DNA of 64,000 nucleotides from Deltaproteobacteria bacterium (GTDB lineage: Bacteria > Myxococcota_A > UBA9160 > UBA4427), in contig JAJDAO010000068.1 in the NCBI GenBank assembly GCA_029261835.1, positions 27,019 through 91,018 of the forward strand, given 5' to 3'. The position numbers were made by a program, and so were the translations under genes. Below the pieces are notes generated by a model. It worked only from the letters and a program-made list of their open reading frames with translations. It was not told the DNA's origin and made no database searches. Of the stretch, positions 32,950-41,053 are shown piece after piece (the stretch's first letter is position 1; each line of letters starts with the position of its first letter).

Positions 32950-34842
32950 CTAGTCGCCCCGTTTCGCCCATCCGAGACGGCGAGAGAGGACCGCCGCCGT
33001 CAGCAATAGACCCGCAAGCAGCACCGACAGGGGAGCCGACAGGACCGGCAGGAGCGTGAGCGTGGGGGCCTGACACTGCAGCGTGAGCCAGCCCGGCCCG
33101 GAGAGCCCATCGCTCGAGTCTGCCGCGATCGAGTCGAACGTACCGGTCGCACCTTGGTAGAGCTGGAGGCGATCGTTGTTGTAGCTCGCCACGTAGAGAT
33201 CGCCGTCCGGGCCGAAGAGAACGTCGTTCGCTCGGTCGAGCCCTCCGCTGCCGGTGCTGACGAAGACATCGATGAAGTCGCCGGTTGTGCCGTTGTAACG
33301 GCGCACGCTGTCGTTGGTCTGCTCGCCGACATAGAGGTTGTCGTCCGGACCAAAGGTGAGACCGCGGGGAGAGGCGAGTCCTCCGAGCCCCGCGGAGACG
33401 AAGTCGCCGAGAGAAGCTCCGCTCGATCCGTCGTACTCGAGCACTCTGTGGTTGGCATTGCTGGCCACGAGCAGGTCGCCGTTCGGTCTAAACATCAGGC
33501 CGGCGGGGTCAACGAGGCCACCCAAACCCGCGGAGACGAAGGTCCCCAGCGAGCTCCCTGTGGTGCCGTTGTAGCGGTTGACGGTGTCCTGACCCACGCT
33601 CGCGACGTAGAGATTTCCGTCGGGGCCAAACGCAAGGCCCGTTGGGAAGTTGAGCCCGCCGCTGCCCGCGCTCACGAAGACGTCGATGAAGCTCCCCGTC
33701 AGCCCGTTGTAGCGCAGCACCTGATGGCTGGCCTGGCTGCTCACGTAGAGGTTGTCGTCCGGACCGCAGGTCGCATCGGAGGGGCCGTTGAGACTGCCGC
33801 CCGCGCTCACGAAGGTCTGCACGGCGCCGTTGAAGAAGCTGTAGCTCGAGATATCGTCACCGGCATAGTTGCTGATCAGCAGCGGACCTTCGCAGAGCGG
33901 CTCCTGGGGCGCGTAAAGCACTGTCACCAGCAAGGGGGGGCTGGTCACCACCTGCGTCAGGGCATCGGTGACCGTCACCCGGTAGCGGGTACTCGTCTGT
34001 GGAGAGACCTCCTGCAGGGGACCGGTCCCCAGATTCGCCCAGCTCCCGGGGCTCGTCTCTTCCTGCCACTGATAGGTGAACGGCAGGAACCCGCCGGAGA
34101 CCAGCGCGGTGAGATCGACCGACTGGCCCAGGCAAATCTCCTCATAGGAAGCGCTGACATCGATGCTCGGGGGTCCGGGAATCGAAGCCGGACTGAAGTT
34201 GTCGAAGGCGATTCCCACATTCGTTGCCGTACCGGTGTAGGAGAGGGTCACGGAGGCGATGTCCGCGCTCGCGCGCGAGAAGGACCACGTGATGCCCTTG
34301 GCGTCACCGTAGCCGTTGGGATCGACGCATGCGGGATCCGACGGGAGCTCAGGGGCGTCGACCCAGATCGTCTGCAGCGCGATGTCGCTCGAGTCGCGCG
34401 CGATGATCTTCCACTGCTCGCAGGCCAGGAAGGCGTAGTCGCGGCAATCGGTATCGAGGAGCACTCCCGAGGCTTGCGCAACGGGCGTCGAATAGCGGAT
34501 CAGGAGATCCGTCGAGACGCCCAGGCCCGTATCGTCGGTCAAGAAGCTGCTGCCGACTCCCTGGGACGGAGCCGCCGTGTCGTCGCCCCAGCAGGCAGCA
34601 AAGGCGTTCAGTGCTGGGCCCGCCTTCGCGATCAGCGGGCTGCCTATGACCGTGAGGGTCCCGGGGGTTACGAGGGCGAAGGTCACTCCGTCGCTCAGCA
34701 GGTACTCATTCGAGATGCTCTGCTGGTCGACCGTGGGCGCTCCGCCCGGCAGGGTCTCGAAGTCGATGGCCCAGGCCCACCCAGGAGCCAAGCCGGCGAG
34801 CAACAGGGCGGCGATCAGCGGTCGGATTCTCGTTGCGGTCAT
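32950..34842 (-). CDS. Exported NHL-repeat surface protein with C-terminal sorting tail
   Basis: 630 residues from the ATG at 34842 (better ribosome spacing than 34851). A signal peptide (PLIAALLLAGLAPGWAWA) leads to an N-terminal region with DFETLP and Cys pairs, then an Ig/PKD-like domain (SVDLTALVSGGFLPFTYQWQ). From about residue 325 come roughly six repeats of 43-45 residues with the pattern F-V-S-A-G-x-G-G-L...G-L-x-F-G-P-D-G-x-L-Y-V-A-S, i.e. an NHL/Vgb-like beta-propeller. The C-terminus is LPVLSAPLSVLLAGLLLTAAVLSRRL plus basic residues, a PEP-CTERM/IPTL-like sorting signal. It is probably cell-surface; ligand unknown. Confidence 0.85.
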   Translation of the reverse strand: MTATRIRPLIAALLLAGLAPGWAWAIDFETLPGGAPTVDQQSISNEYLLSDGVTFALVTPGTLTVIGSPLIAKAGPALNAFAACWGDDTAAPSQGVGSSFLTDDTGLGVSTDLLIRYSTPVAQASGVLLDTDCRDYAFLACEQWKIIARDSSDIALQTIWVDAPELPSDPACVDPNGYGDAKGITWSFSRASADIASVTLSYTGTATNVGIAFDNFSPASIPGPPSIDVSASYEEICLGQSVDLTALVSGGFLPFTYQWQEETSPGSWANLGTGPLQEVSPQTSTRYRVTVTDALTQVVTSPPLLVTVLYAPQEPLCEGPLLISNYAGDDISSYSFFNGAVQTFVSAGGSLNGPSDATCGPDDNLYVSSQASHQVLRYNGLTGSFIDVFVSAGSGGLNFPTGLAFGPDGNLYVASVGQDTVNRYNGTTGSSLGTFVSAGLGGLVDPAGLMFRPNGDLLVASNANHRVLEYDGSSGASLGDFVSAGLGGLASPRGLTFGPDDNLYVGEQTNDSVRRYNGTTGDFIDVFVSTGSGGLDRANDVLFGPDGDLYVASYNNDRLQLYQGATGTFDSIAADSSDGLSGPGWLTLQCQAPTLTLLPVLSAPLSVLLAGLLLTAAVLSRRLGWAKRGD

Positions 34843-34851
34843 GGGGGGCAT

Positions 34852-36035
34852 CCTTCCGAGGTGGTCTCGTCGAAGGCCGAGAGCGTACCCGCCACGCTAT
34901 CACAGAGACATTCGACCTGTAATGCGAGGACAGGCGAGTGCGTAGACATCATACACGCACCTGAGATTTCTTGCTCATGAAAGTCTGCGCGGCCCTCCGA
35001 TCATGGCGATGAGCACGGCGACGGATTGGAGTCCGCGAGCTCTTCTTGCGATCACGCGAATCCTTCATTGATCCTGCAGGTTCCGATCTGCTCCGCGTAT
35101 TCGATGACTCGCTTCTTTCGCCTGATTCTTCGCTGAGAACTTGTCGTCCCACACCGCGGTCGCCGACATGGTGCGATCCAAGAATCGAGTTTCATCGAGG
35201 ACAGTCGATTCGAGATGATTGGGAGACTCTCCCTCCAGGTCCGAGCGCGGCGCTCGGAATCCGCCGACCTTCGACGACTTCGAGGATGGGGATAGCTCCG
35301 GATGGACACAGCCAAGTCGTGTACCTGCGGCACGTTCGCACCGACCGCAGCAAGAGCGATGGCAACGACCTCCGTCTGCTGGGCAGCGTCCTACCAAAAC
35401 AGTGGGCCGAGTGGTCGAGATCGTCGGCGGGCCCGCGAAGCCAGCCCGCCAAGGCGGCCAAGAGCTGGGGCGGGGATCGACCCAGCGCTCCTGACCGCGG
35501 GACCGGGGACGCTACTGAGTGTTGAGAACTGCGCACGGCGCGGCGACTCCAGATCAGGGGCTTCACCTCCATGGTGCAGCGGGATCGGGCGCCATACACC
35601 AACGCCTCCTCACGCCGCCCCGGGGCGTTGCGGAGATGGCCGGCCAAGGCCGGCGCGGCAGCGCGTCGGATTGGATCGCCCTGAGAGCAGGCGCGAGCTT
35701 GCGCCAGCCATCCAGGGGAAAGGTGATCAAGTCGGCGGTAAGAAGCTGCACGGCCACGTGGTCCGCTCCGGCGGCAAGGTAGTCGCGAAGCCAGAACCAA
35801 CCGCCGAGAGCCGAGCACTCTACCAGCGAAGGCTCGAAGAGGACTACAGATGGGTCGGCGTTCTCGGCGGCCTGAATTCATCGCAGCGAACCGTTCCGAT
35901 TCGACTGGAAGATCGCTAGGCGCGCGGCGAATCCTACGCTGCCCTCTTCCGAGCGCAGATCAACGCCTGTGCTGTGCGTCGCATATCGGGGTCGCCACCT
36001 CTCGCCCGTGCCGGGAGCACCTGCGACGCCGCTCT
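34852..36035. other. Gene-poor region of about 1.2 kb
   Basis: Six-frame reading gives only short, compositionally odd ORFs on both strands. One plus-strand segment near 35304-35400 (VVYLRHVRTDRSKSDGNDLR and following) faintly resembles the N-terminus of IS1634/IS4-type transposases, but no catalytic residues can be found downstream. I regard the region as degraded DNA, possibly an old mobile-element insertion, plus the promoter of the NHL-repeat gene near 34,860-34,960. Confidence 0.4.
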
Positions 36036-36344
36036 TCAGCGACGGATGAGCCGGTCGAAGATTGCATCCGGCGACTGCCCGGCGCTCGACGAGAGATCCG
36101 AGCACTTGAGGGTGATCGCCAGCTTCTCGCAGATGGAAGCGTGGCCGTCCACGCCTCGCGCCGCCAGCGCACGCGGAAGGATGTCCTCGACGATCTTCGT
36201 CATCTGCGCGATGTCGACCGAGCGCGACTCGAAGAGGGCCTCCTTGAGGACGAGTCGGATCGTGCCACGCGACTCGAGGTGATCGAGATCCGTCAGCCGC
36301 TCCAACTCCGCTGCTGCAAACTCGAATGCCGGTGACTCCGCCAC
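36036..36344 (-). CDS. Small helical cytoplasmic protein, unknown
   Basis: 102 residues from a GTG at 36344, which lies 4 bases after the stop of the upstream membrane protein on the same strand. It is mostly helical and acidic (EFAAAELERLTDLDHLESRGTIRLVLKEAL, then MTKIVEDILPRALAARGV). No signal peptide or cysteine pattern. Coupled placement and good coding character support it as real. I do not recognise the family; it may be a partner of the 7-helix protein. Confidence 0.6.
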   Translation of the reverse strand: MAESPAFEFAAAELERLTDLDHLESRGTIRLVLKEALFESRSVDIAQMTKIVEDILPRALAARGVDGHASICEKLAITLKCSDLSSSAGQSPDAIFDRLIRR

Positions 36345-36348
36345 GTTC

Positions 36349-37080
36349 TCAGCCTCCCGCGGCTGACGCCCGCGCCTCGATTCGCCGGCGGTACGCCCGT
36401 GGAGGAAGGAAGCTCAGATAGACAGCGGCGGCGGCGACGACGCCAAAGCAGGAGGTAAGGAGCTGGCTGGGCGGGGACATGTGTGCCTCCGGCCCGATCA
36501 ACACGATGGCAGCGTAGAGCGAGAGCAAGGCGAGTGTTCCCGAGACCAGCGCGATTCCCCACATCAGGAAGCTCGCACTGACGAGTGGATCGGCGAAGCC
36601 AATGGCGGCCCGCTTGCTGGAGATCCGCCAGTAGCGCAGCGACTCGAGTGCACCCCAGCCGAGGGCGAGGATCTTGAGGTTCATGCTCAGGTGGTTTCGC
36701 AAGACGAACTCGCCGGGCGAAACGGGAAGCACGAACATCCCGAAGCCGTCCCCCAGGAGACCCAGACTGATGACGACCGTCAGGACGACCGCCCACTTGT
36801 CGTTGGGGCGGAACACGCGCCACGCGAAGCAAGCGGCCGCAGAGAATCCGATCCCCTGGATGGCGAGCCCCGTGGCATGGAAGAAGGACATCAGAGAGGT
36901 ATCGCGGAAAAGCAGATAGCCCGCCCCAAAGACGCAGGCGCCCAGGGGTCCCATACCCAGCAGGGCCAGCGCCACCAGGAACTCGGGCAGCTGCCGCGTG
37001 CGCCACCAGAGCTCGAGCAGGCGGACCGCGACCAGCAGGCCGACCACGAAGAAGCAGCCGATTCCGAACAACGCCAGCAT
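36349..37080 (-). CDS. Seven-helix membrane protein, unknown
   Basis: 243 residues with about seven membrane helices, starting MLALFGIGCFFVVGLLVAVRLLELWW, with a cytoplasmic motif RTRQLPEF after the first helix and a short basic tail (RAYRRRIEAR). The pattern LGACVFGAGYLLFRDTSLMSFFHATGLA recurs in uncharacterised membrane proteins of deltaproteobacteria. No transport signature or haem ligand pair is evident. It is followed closely by the 102-residue gene and diverges from the MarR unit; the ~240-base gap at 37081-37318 holds both promoters. Confidence 0.7.
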   Translation of the reverse strand: MLALFGIGCFFVVGLLVAVRLLELWWRTRQLPEFLVALALLGMGPLGACVFGAGYLLFRDTSLMSFFHATGLAIQGIGFSAAACFAWRVFRPNDKWAVVLTVVISLGLLGDGFGMFVLPVSPGEFVLRNHLSMNLKILALGWGALESLRYWRISSKRAAIGFADPLVSASFLMWGIALVSGTLALLSLYAAIVLIGPEAHMSPPSQLLTSCFGVVAAAAVYLSFLPPRAYRRRIEARASAAGG

Positions 37081-37241
37081 CGCGATTCCCCGGCGACGGA
37101 TGATCCGCGCAGCTGTCTCATCGGTGGACCGATGCGATCACTTCACCTCGCGGCGCGCTGTCCCCGCGGGCAGCACGAGCGATGGCTATCCCCGGAAGAG
37201 CAGCGGTGCGCACGGGAAGCTCGCTTCATTCGGAGAAGAGA

Positions 37242-37286
37242 TTGACATCATTGGTGTCAGTTTTCATAATGACATCTATGGTGTCA
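37242..37286 (+). promoter_or_regulatory. MarR promoter with twin 17-bp operators
   Basis: A sigma70-type promoter is nearly ideal: TTGACA at 37242-37247, 17-base spacer, CATAAT at 37265-37270. Two imperfect palindromes of identical arms overlap it: TGACA-TCATTGG-TGTCA at 37243-37259 covers the -35 box, and TGACA-TCTATGG-TGTCA at 37270-37286 covers the start site. Centre-to-centre spacing is 27 bases. The MarR gene starts at 37319 behind a GGGAGGAG site, so autorepression with possible cooperative binding is expected. Confidence 0.85.
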
Positions 37287-37318
37287 AACATGGAGATCCC
37301 CAAGAAGAGGGAGGAGCC

Positions 37319-37786
37319 ATGCCCCGCAAGCCCGTGACGCCTGAGGGCGAGGCTGCAAGAGAGCTCTTGATCGAGCTCGCATTCACGTTCTTCAGGGTAC
37401 AGGCCGTCACGAATCGACTATCCGCTTCCGGCGGACTTACAGCGGGAAAGGTCTCGATGCTTCGTTCGCTCGCCGTAGAGGGCCCTCAGACGGTCCCGGA
37501 GATCGCGCGGGCGCGGCCCGTCGCGCGTCAACCCGTGCAGCGCATGGCCAACGAGCTCCAGGTAGCCCGACTCGTACGCTGGCATCCGAATCCGAAGCAT
37601 GCCCGCTCGAGGCTCCTTGAACTCACCGCGAAGGGACGCAAGGCACTTGAGAAGATGGAGCACGAACAGGCGCTCCTGGCCTCGGAGGTCGTCGGCGACG
37701 CGCTGAGCGAGCGAAGCATCCTCGACGCGACCCGCGTCCTGCGCCGACTTCGCGGCCGCATGCCACTCACGGGCGACATTGAGTGA
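37319..37786 (+). CDS. MarR-family regulator
   Basis: 155 residues. The winged helix is clear: GLTAGKVSMLRSLAVEGPQTVPEIARARPVARQPVQRMANELQVARLVRWHPNPKHARSRLLELTAKGRKAL contains the recognition helix and the D/N-x-R-S-x-L wing (HARSRLLELT). Flanking helices form the dimer. Twin operators sit on its own promoter, and the exported methyltransferase and spermidine-synthase-like genes follow on the same strand (56 bases, then 5), so all three probably form one autoregulated transcript. The ligand is unknown. Confidence 0.93.
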   Translation: MPRKPVTPEGEAARELLIELAFTFFRVQAVTNRLSASGGLTAGKVSMLRSLAVEGPQTVPEIARARPVARQPVQRMANELQVARLVRWHPNPKHARSRLLELTAKGRKALEKMEHEQALLASEVVGDALSERSILDATRVLRRLRGRMPLTGDIE

Positions 37787-37842
37787 GCCATCCAATACAT
37801 GAACCGACTCGACCACTCGCGTCCACACGGAGACATACGGCA

Positions 37843-38493
37843 ATGAGAATGCGTACCCTCTCGAGTGCACTCCTCTTCAATTGCCTGCTGATGCTGCTGC
37901 CGTTGACCGCCCTCGCAAAAGGCGGCATCGAGGATCAGGCCGCGCGAATCACGCAACTGCTGGGCGCGGGGCCAACCAGCGTCATCGCCGACATCGGTGC
38001 AGGGGACGGCGAGTTCGCCCTCGCCAGCGCGCGACGACTTGGCCCTACCAGCGTCGTCTATGCGACGGAGATCGAGCAGGACAAGCTCGATGCGATCACG
38101 GATGCAGCCGCAGAGGCCGCTCTACAGAACGTGCGGGTCGTCCAGGCTGGCGTCACCGCGACAGGCCTGCCAGGCGGCTGCTGCGACGGCATCTTCCTCC
38201 GTGCTGTCTACCACCACGTCACTGAGCCCGAGCCCTTCCTAGCCAGCGTATACGACGCGCTCCAACCAGGCGGCAAGCTCGTGATCATCGACTTCCGCCC
38301 GACGATCTGGCTCTGGCTCTGGCGACCGAAGGGCGTCCCCGAAAACCGCAACGGGCACGGGATCCCGCCCGAGGTGATCGAGGCTGAGCTGCTCGCAGCG
38401 GGCTTCGAGCGCGTCGAATTCATCGAGAAATGGACCGATGACTGGCCGCAGCGCTACTTCGCGTGGGTATTCCGAAAGCCGGAGGCCCGCTGA
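37843..38493 (+). CDS. Exported SAM-dependent methyltransferase
   Basis: 216 residues with a signal peptide (LSSALLFNCLLMLLPLTALA, cleavage near LAK). The rest is a compact class I methyltransferase: motif I VIADIGAGDGEF, motif II VYATEIEQDKLD, then FLRAVYHHVTEPEPFL and LQPGGKLVIIDFRP. A C-terminal helix pair follows. Periplasmic SAM methyltransferases are odd because SAM is cytoplasmic, so either the leader is an uncleaved anchor facing inward or the activity is lost. It precedes the spermidine-synthase-like fusion by 5 bases under MarR control. Confidence 0.85.
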   Translation: MRMRTLSSALLFNCLLMLLPLTALAKGGIEDQAARITQLLGAGPTSVIADIGAGDGEFALASARRLGPTSVVYATEIEQDKLDAITDAAAEAALQNVRVVQAGVTATGLPGGCCDGIFLRAVYHHVTEPEPFLASVYDALQPGGKLVIIDFRPTIWLWLWRPKGVPENRNGHGIPPEVIEAELLAAGFERVEFIEKWTDDWPQRYFAWVFRKPEAR

Positions 38494-38498
38494 GGAAC

Positions 38499-40871
38499 GT
38501 GGTGAACGAGACGGAAGAGAGCGTAGGGACCGGGGCACTGACTCTGGACAGGTCGGGCATGTTGGGCGTCCTGCTCGTCTCCCTCGGTACGCTGATGATG
38601 GAGATCCTGCTGACCCGCGTCTTCAGCGTGACCATGTGGTACCACTTTGCGTTCGTCGCTGTCTCGCTGGCGATGCTGGGCCTCAGTGCCGGCGCGATGG
38701 CCGTCTATCTGATGCCGAAGGCATTCTCGCCGGGGCGCACGCGTTCTGCGATGGCGCTCTTCAGCCTCGTGCTAGCGATTGCGGTCGCGGCCAGCACGTG
38801 GATCCACGTCTCGCTCCAGTTCAGCGCGAATCAAATGGCCACGTTCCGCGCGATCACGCTGGTGCTGATGCTGATTCCGTTCACGGCCAGCGGCATCGTG
38901 ATCTGCCTGGCCCTGACGCGCTTTCCGAATCAGGTCGGCCGCATCTATGCGTTCGATCTGGCCGGTGCCGCCGTTGGCTGTGTGGGTGTCGTTGTGCTGC
39001 TCGACGCGATCGGCGACGTCTTCACTTCACTCTTCATGGTCTGCGTACTGTGTGCACTCGGCGGCGTCCTCTTTGCGCACGGACCCGTTCCGAGCTGGCT
39101 GCGATCCTGTGCCTGGAGTGTCGCCCTCGCCCTGCTCGTCCTGGCGTGTCTGATCGGCTTCCGATTCGCGCAGGGCAAACCGCTCATCGCGGTGGCGTGG
39201 GCGAAGGGTGCTGCTGAGGCGCCGGCGCTACTCGAACGTTGGAACTCCTACTCCCGAATCAGGGTGACGGGGCGGACGGGCAGCCGCGCGCTCGGGCTCA
39301 AGATTGATGCCACGGCCGGGACGCGTCTGTGGCGCTTCGACGGAGATCGCCAATCCCTCGCGGACGAGCCGCGTGTCACCGGCGACCTGCCTCCGTTCGT
39401 TCACGCGTTTCGGCCGGGAGGCTCGGTGGCCATCATCGGAGTGGGGGGAGGACAGGACATGCTCGCCGCCCACCTGATGGGCCAGCCCCGCGTCACGGGG
39501 ATCGAGATGAATGGCGCCATCACGAGCGCGCTGCGGCACGAGTTCGGCGAGTACACCGGCCGTCTGGATCAGCTAGCGGGCTTCGAGCTCGTCAACGACG
39601 AGGCGCGTAGCTATCTCAGTCGCTCCGACGAGCACTACGACATCATCATGGCGACACTGATCGATACCTGGGCCGCGACCGCAGCGGGTGCATTCGTTCT
39701 GAGCGAGAACTCTCTCTACACCGTCGACGCGTGGGAGACGTTTTTCGATCGGCTGACGCCCGGAGGCGTTCTGAGCTTCACACGCTGGTATCGCGGGCGC
39801 TATCCAGGAGAAACCTATCGGTTGGTGGCGATCGCAGCGGAGGCGTTGCGGCGGCGAGGAGTGACGCATCCTGCCAGCCACATGGCTGTGCTGAAGCGGG
39901 GCATTCACGGCAATCTGATCGCGTCGAATCTGCCGCTGAGTGACGCCGACCTCGACCTGCTGGAGAGGCTTGGCCGCGAGCGCGACTTCGAGGTGCGATT
40001 CTCGCCGCGAGGCACGAAGGACCCTGTCTTCAGCGCAATCGCATCGAATGACCTCGACTCCAAGGTCTTGTCCGAGCTGCCGCTCGACCTGTCGCCCTCC
40101 ACCGACGATCGCCCGTTCTTCTTCAACATGATGCCGTTGCGGCTCCTGGGTGGACGTGCGGATTCTTCGATGTACCCGGCGGATCGGGCAAACCTGGAGG
40201 CGGTCTCCGTGCTGGTTCGCCTGGCCGAGGTGATCGGCGGCCTCGTGATGCTCGTCGTCTTCGTGCCGCTCGCGTTCAGCCTCCGCCGCGTTCGCTTCGC
40301 CGGCTCGTGGCCCCACATGGTGTTCTTTGCTGCGATTGGCACCGCATTCATGCTGGTCGAAGTCTCCCAGCTTCAGCGGCTTGCGATCTTCTTGGGACAT
40401 CCGACCTACAGCCTGTCCGTCGTGCTCTTCTCGCTGCTGGTCGCCAGTGCTGCGGGCAGCCTCACGACATCACGGATCGCTGACAGTGCCATCGCCCGCC
40501 TGGCGCCATTGCTGCTGCTCGCCATGATCGGTGTGCTCTGCGCAATCGGGCTCGTGATGCCATCGCTGCTGCACCTCATGCGCAGTGCAACCATGCCAGG
40601 TCGCATCGCGGTCAGCGTAGCGATGATGCTCCCGATGGGGTTCTTCATGGGGATGGCCTTCCCGGCCGGCATCCGTCTGGCGGGCAGCGGACGCTCGGCA
40701 TTGACCCCGTGGTTCTGGGGCGTCAATGGCGCCATGTCCGTGTTGGCCTCGGTGGTCGCCGTTGCCATCGCGCTCGCGGTCGGCATCAGCGCGACCTACT
40801 GGACCGGCGTGGCGGGATACGCAGTGGCCGTCGTCTCGGTTTGGTCCATGTCGAAGACTGCGACGGCCTGA
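38499..40871 (+). CDS. Membrane-embedded spermidine-synthase-like protein
   Basis: About 790 residues from tandem GTGs at 38499/38502 behind GAGGAA. N-terminal ~220 residues: six or so membrane helices. Residues about 280-480: aminopropyltransferase-like Rossmann domain with VAIIGVGGGQDMLAAHLMG, EMNGAITSAL, FELVNDEARSYLSRS (catalytic-site D-A-R pattern) and ENSLYTVDAWETFFDRLTPGG. C-terminal ~250 residues: further helices (VPLAFSLRRVRF, IGTAFMLVEVSQLQRLAIFLGHPTYSL...). Such fused proteins occur widely and have no confirmed polyamine activity; a lipid or membrane-linked SAM reaction is possible. It is last in the MarR unit. Confidence 0.88.
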   Translation: MVNETEESVGTGALTLDRSGMLGVLLVSLGTLMMEILLTRVFSVTMWYHFAFVAVSLAMLGLSAGAMAVYLMPKAFSPGRTRSAMALFSLVLAIAVAASTWIHVSLQFSANQMATFRAITLVLMLIPFTASGIVICLALTRFPNQVGRIYAFDLAGAAVGCVGVVVLLDAIGDVFTSLFMVCVLCALGGVLFAHGPVPSWLRSCAWSVALALLVLACLIGFRFAQGKPLIAVAWAKGAAEAPALLERWNSYSRIRVTGRTGSRALGLKIDATAGTRLWRFDGDRQSLADEPRVTGDLPPFVHAFRPGGSVAIIGVGGGQDMLAAHLMGQPRVTGIEMNGAITSALRHEFGEYTGRLDQLAGFELVNDEARSYLSRSDEHYDIIMATLIDTWAATAAGAFVLSENSLYTVDAWETFFDRLTPGGVLSFTRWYRGRYPGETYRLVAIAAEALRRRGVTHPASHMAVLKRGIHGNLIASNLPLSDADLDLLERLGRERDFEVRFSPRGTKDPVFSAIASNDLDSKVLSELPLDLSPSTDDRPFFFNMMPLRLLGGRADSSMYPADRANLEAVSVLVRLAEVIGGLVMLVVFVPLAFSLRRVRFAGSWPHMVFFAAIGTAFMLVEVSQLQRLAIFLGHPTYSLSVVLFSLLVASAAGSLTTSRIADSAIARLAPLLLLAMIGVLCAIGLVMPSLLHLMRSATMPGRIAVSVAMMLPMGFFMGMAFPAGIRLAGSGRSALTPWFWGVNGAMSVLASVVAVAIALAVGISATYWTGVAGYAVAVVSVWSMSKTATA

Positions 40872-41053
40872 GCCTGCACTGCCGAGGCAGGCTCCCCGCT
40901 CTTCGACTCGTACGAGGCTCGTCGGACGCCTGTCGCCCGTTCGGGGAACCGTGAGTAGCTGTTGCGACCCGGCCCTCTCGGCGCCGGGAGCGGGGCGTTG
41001 TTTCTCCTACCGCCATGGCCCACACTCGCCAAGCGAGGACGCCAGGAGAGGAC

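Noticed and set aside
35192..35881. 229-codon ORF in the gene-poor region
   Set aside because: Arg/Ser-rich composition, no domain, stops on all homologous frames; treated as non-coding.
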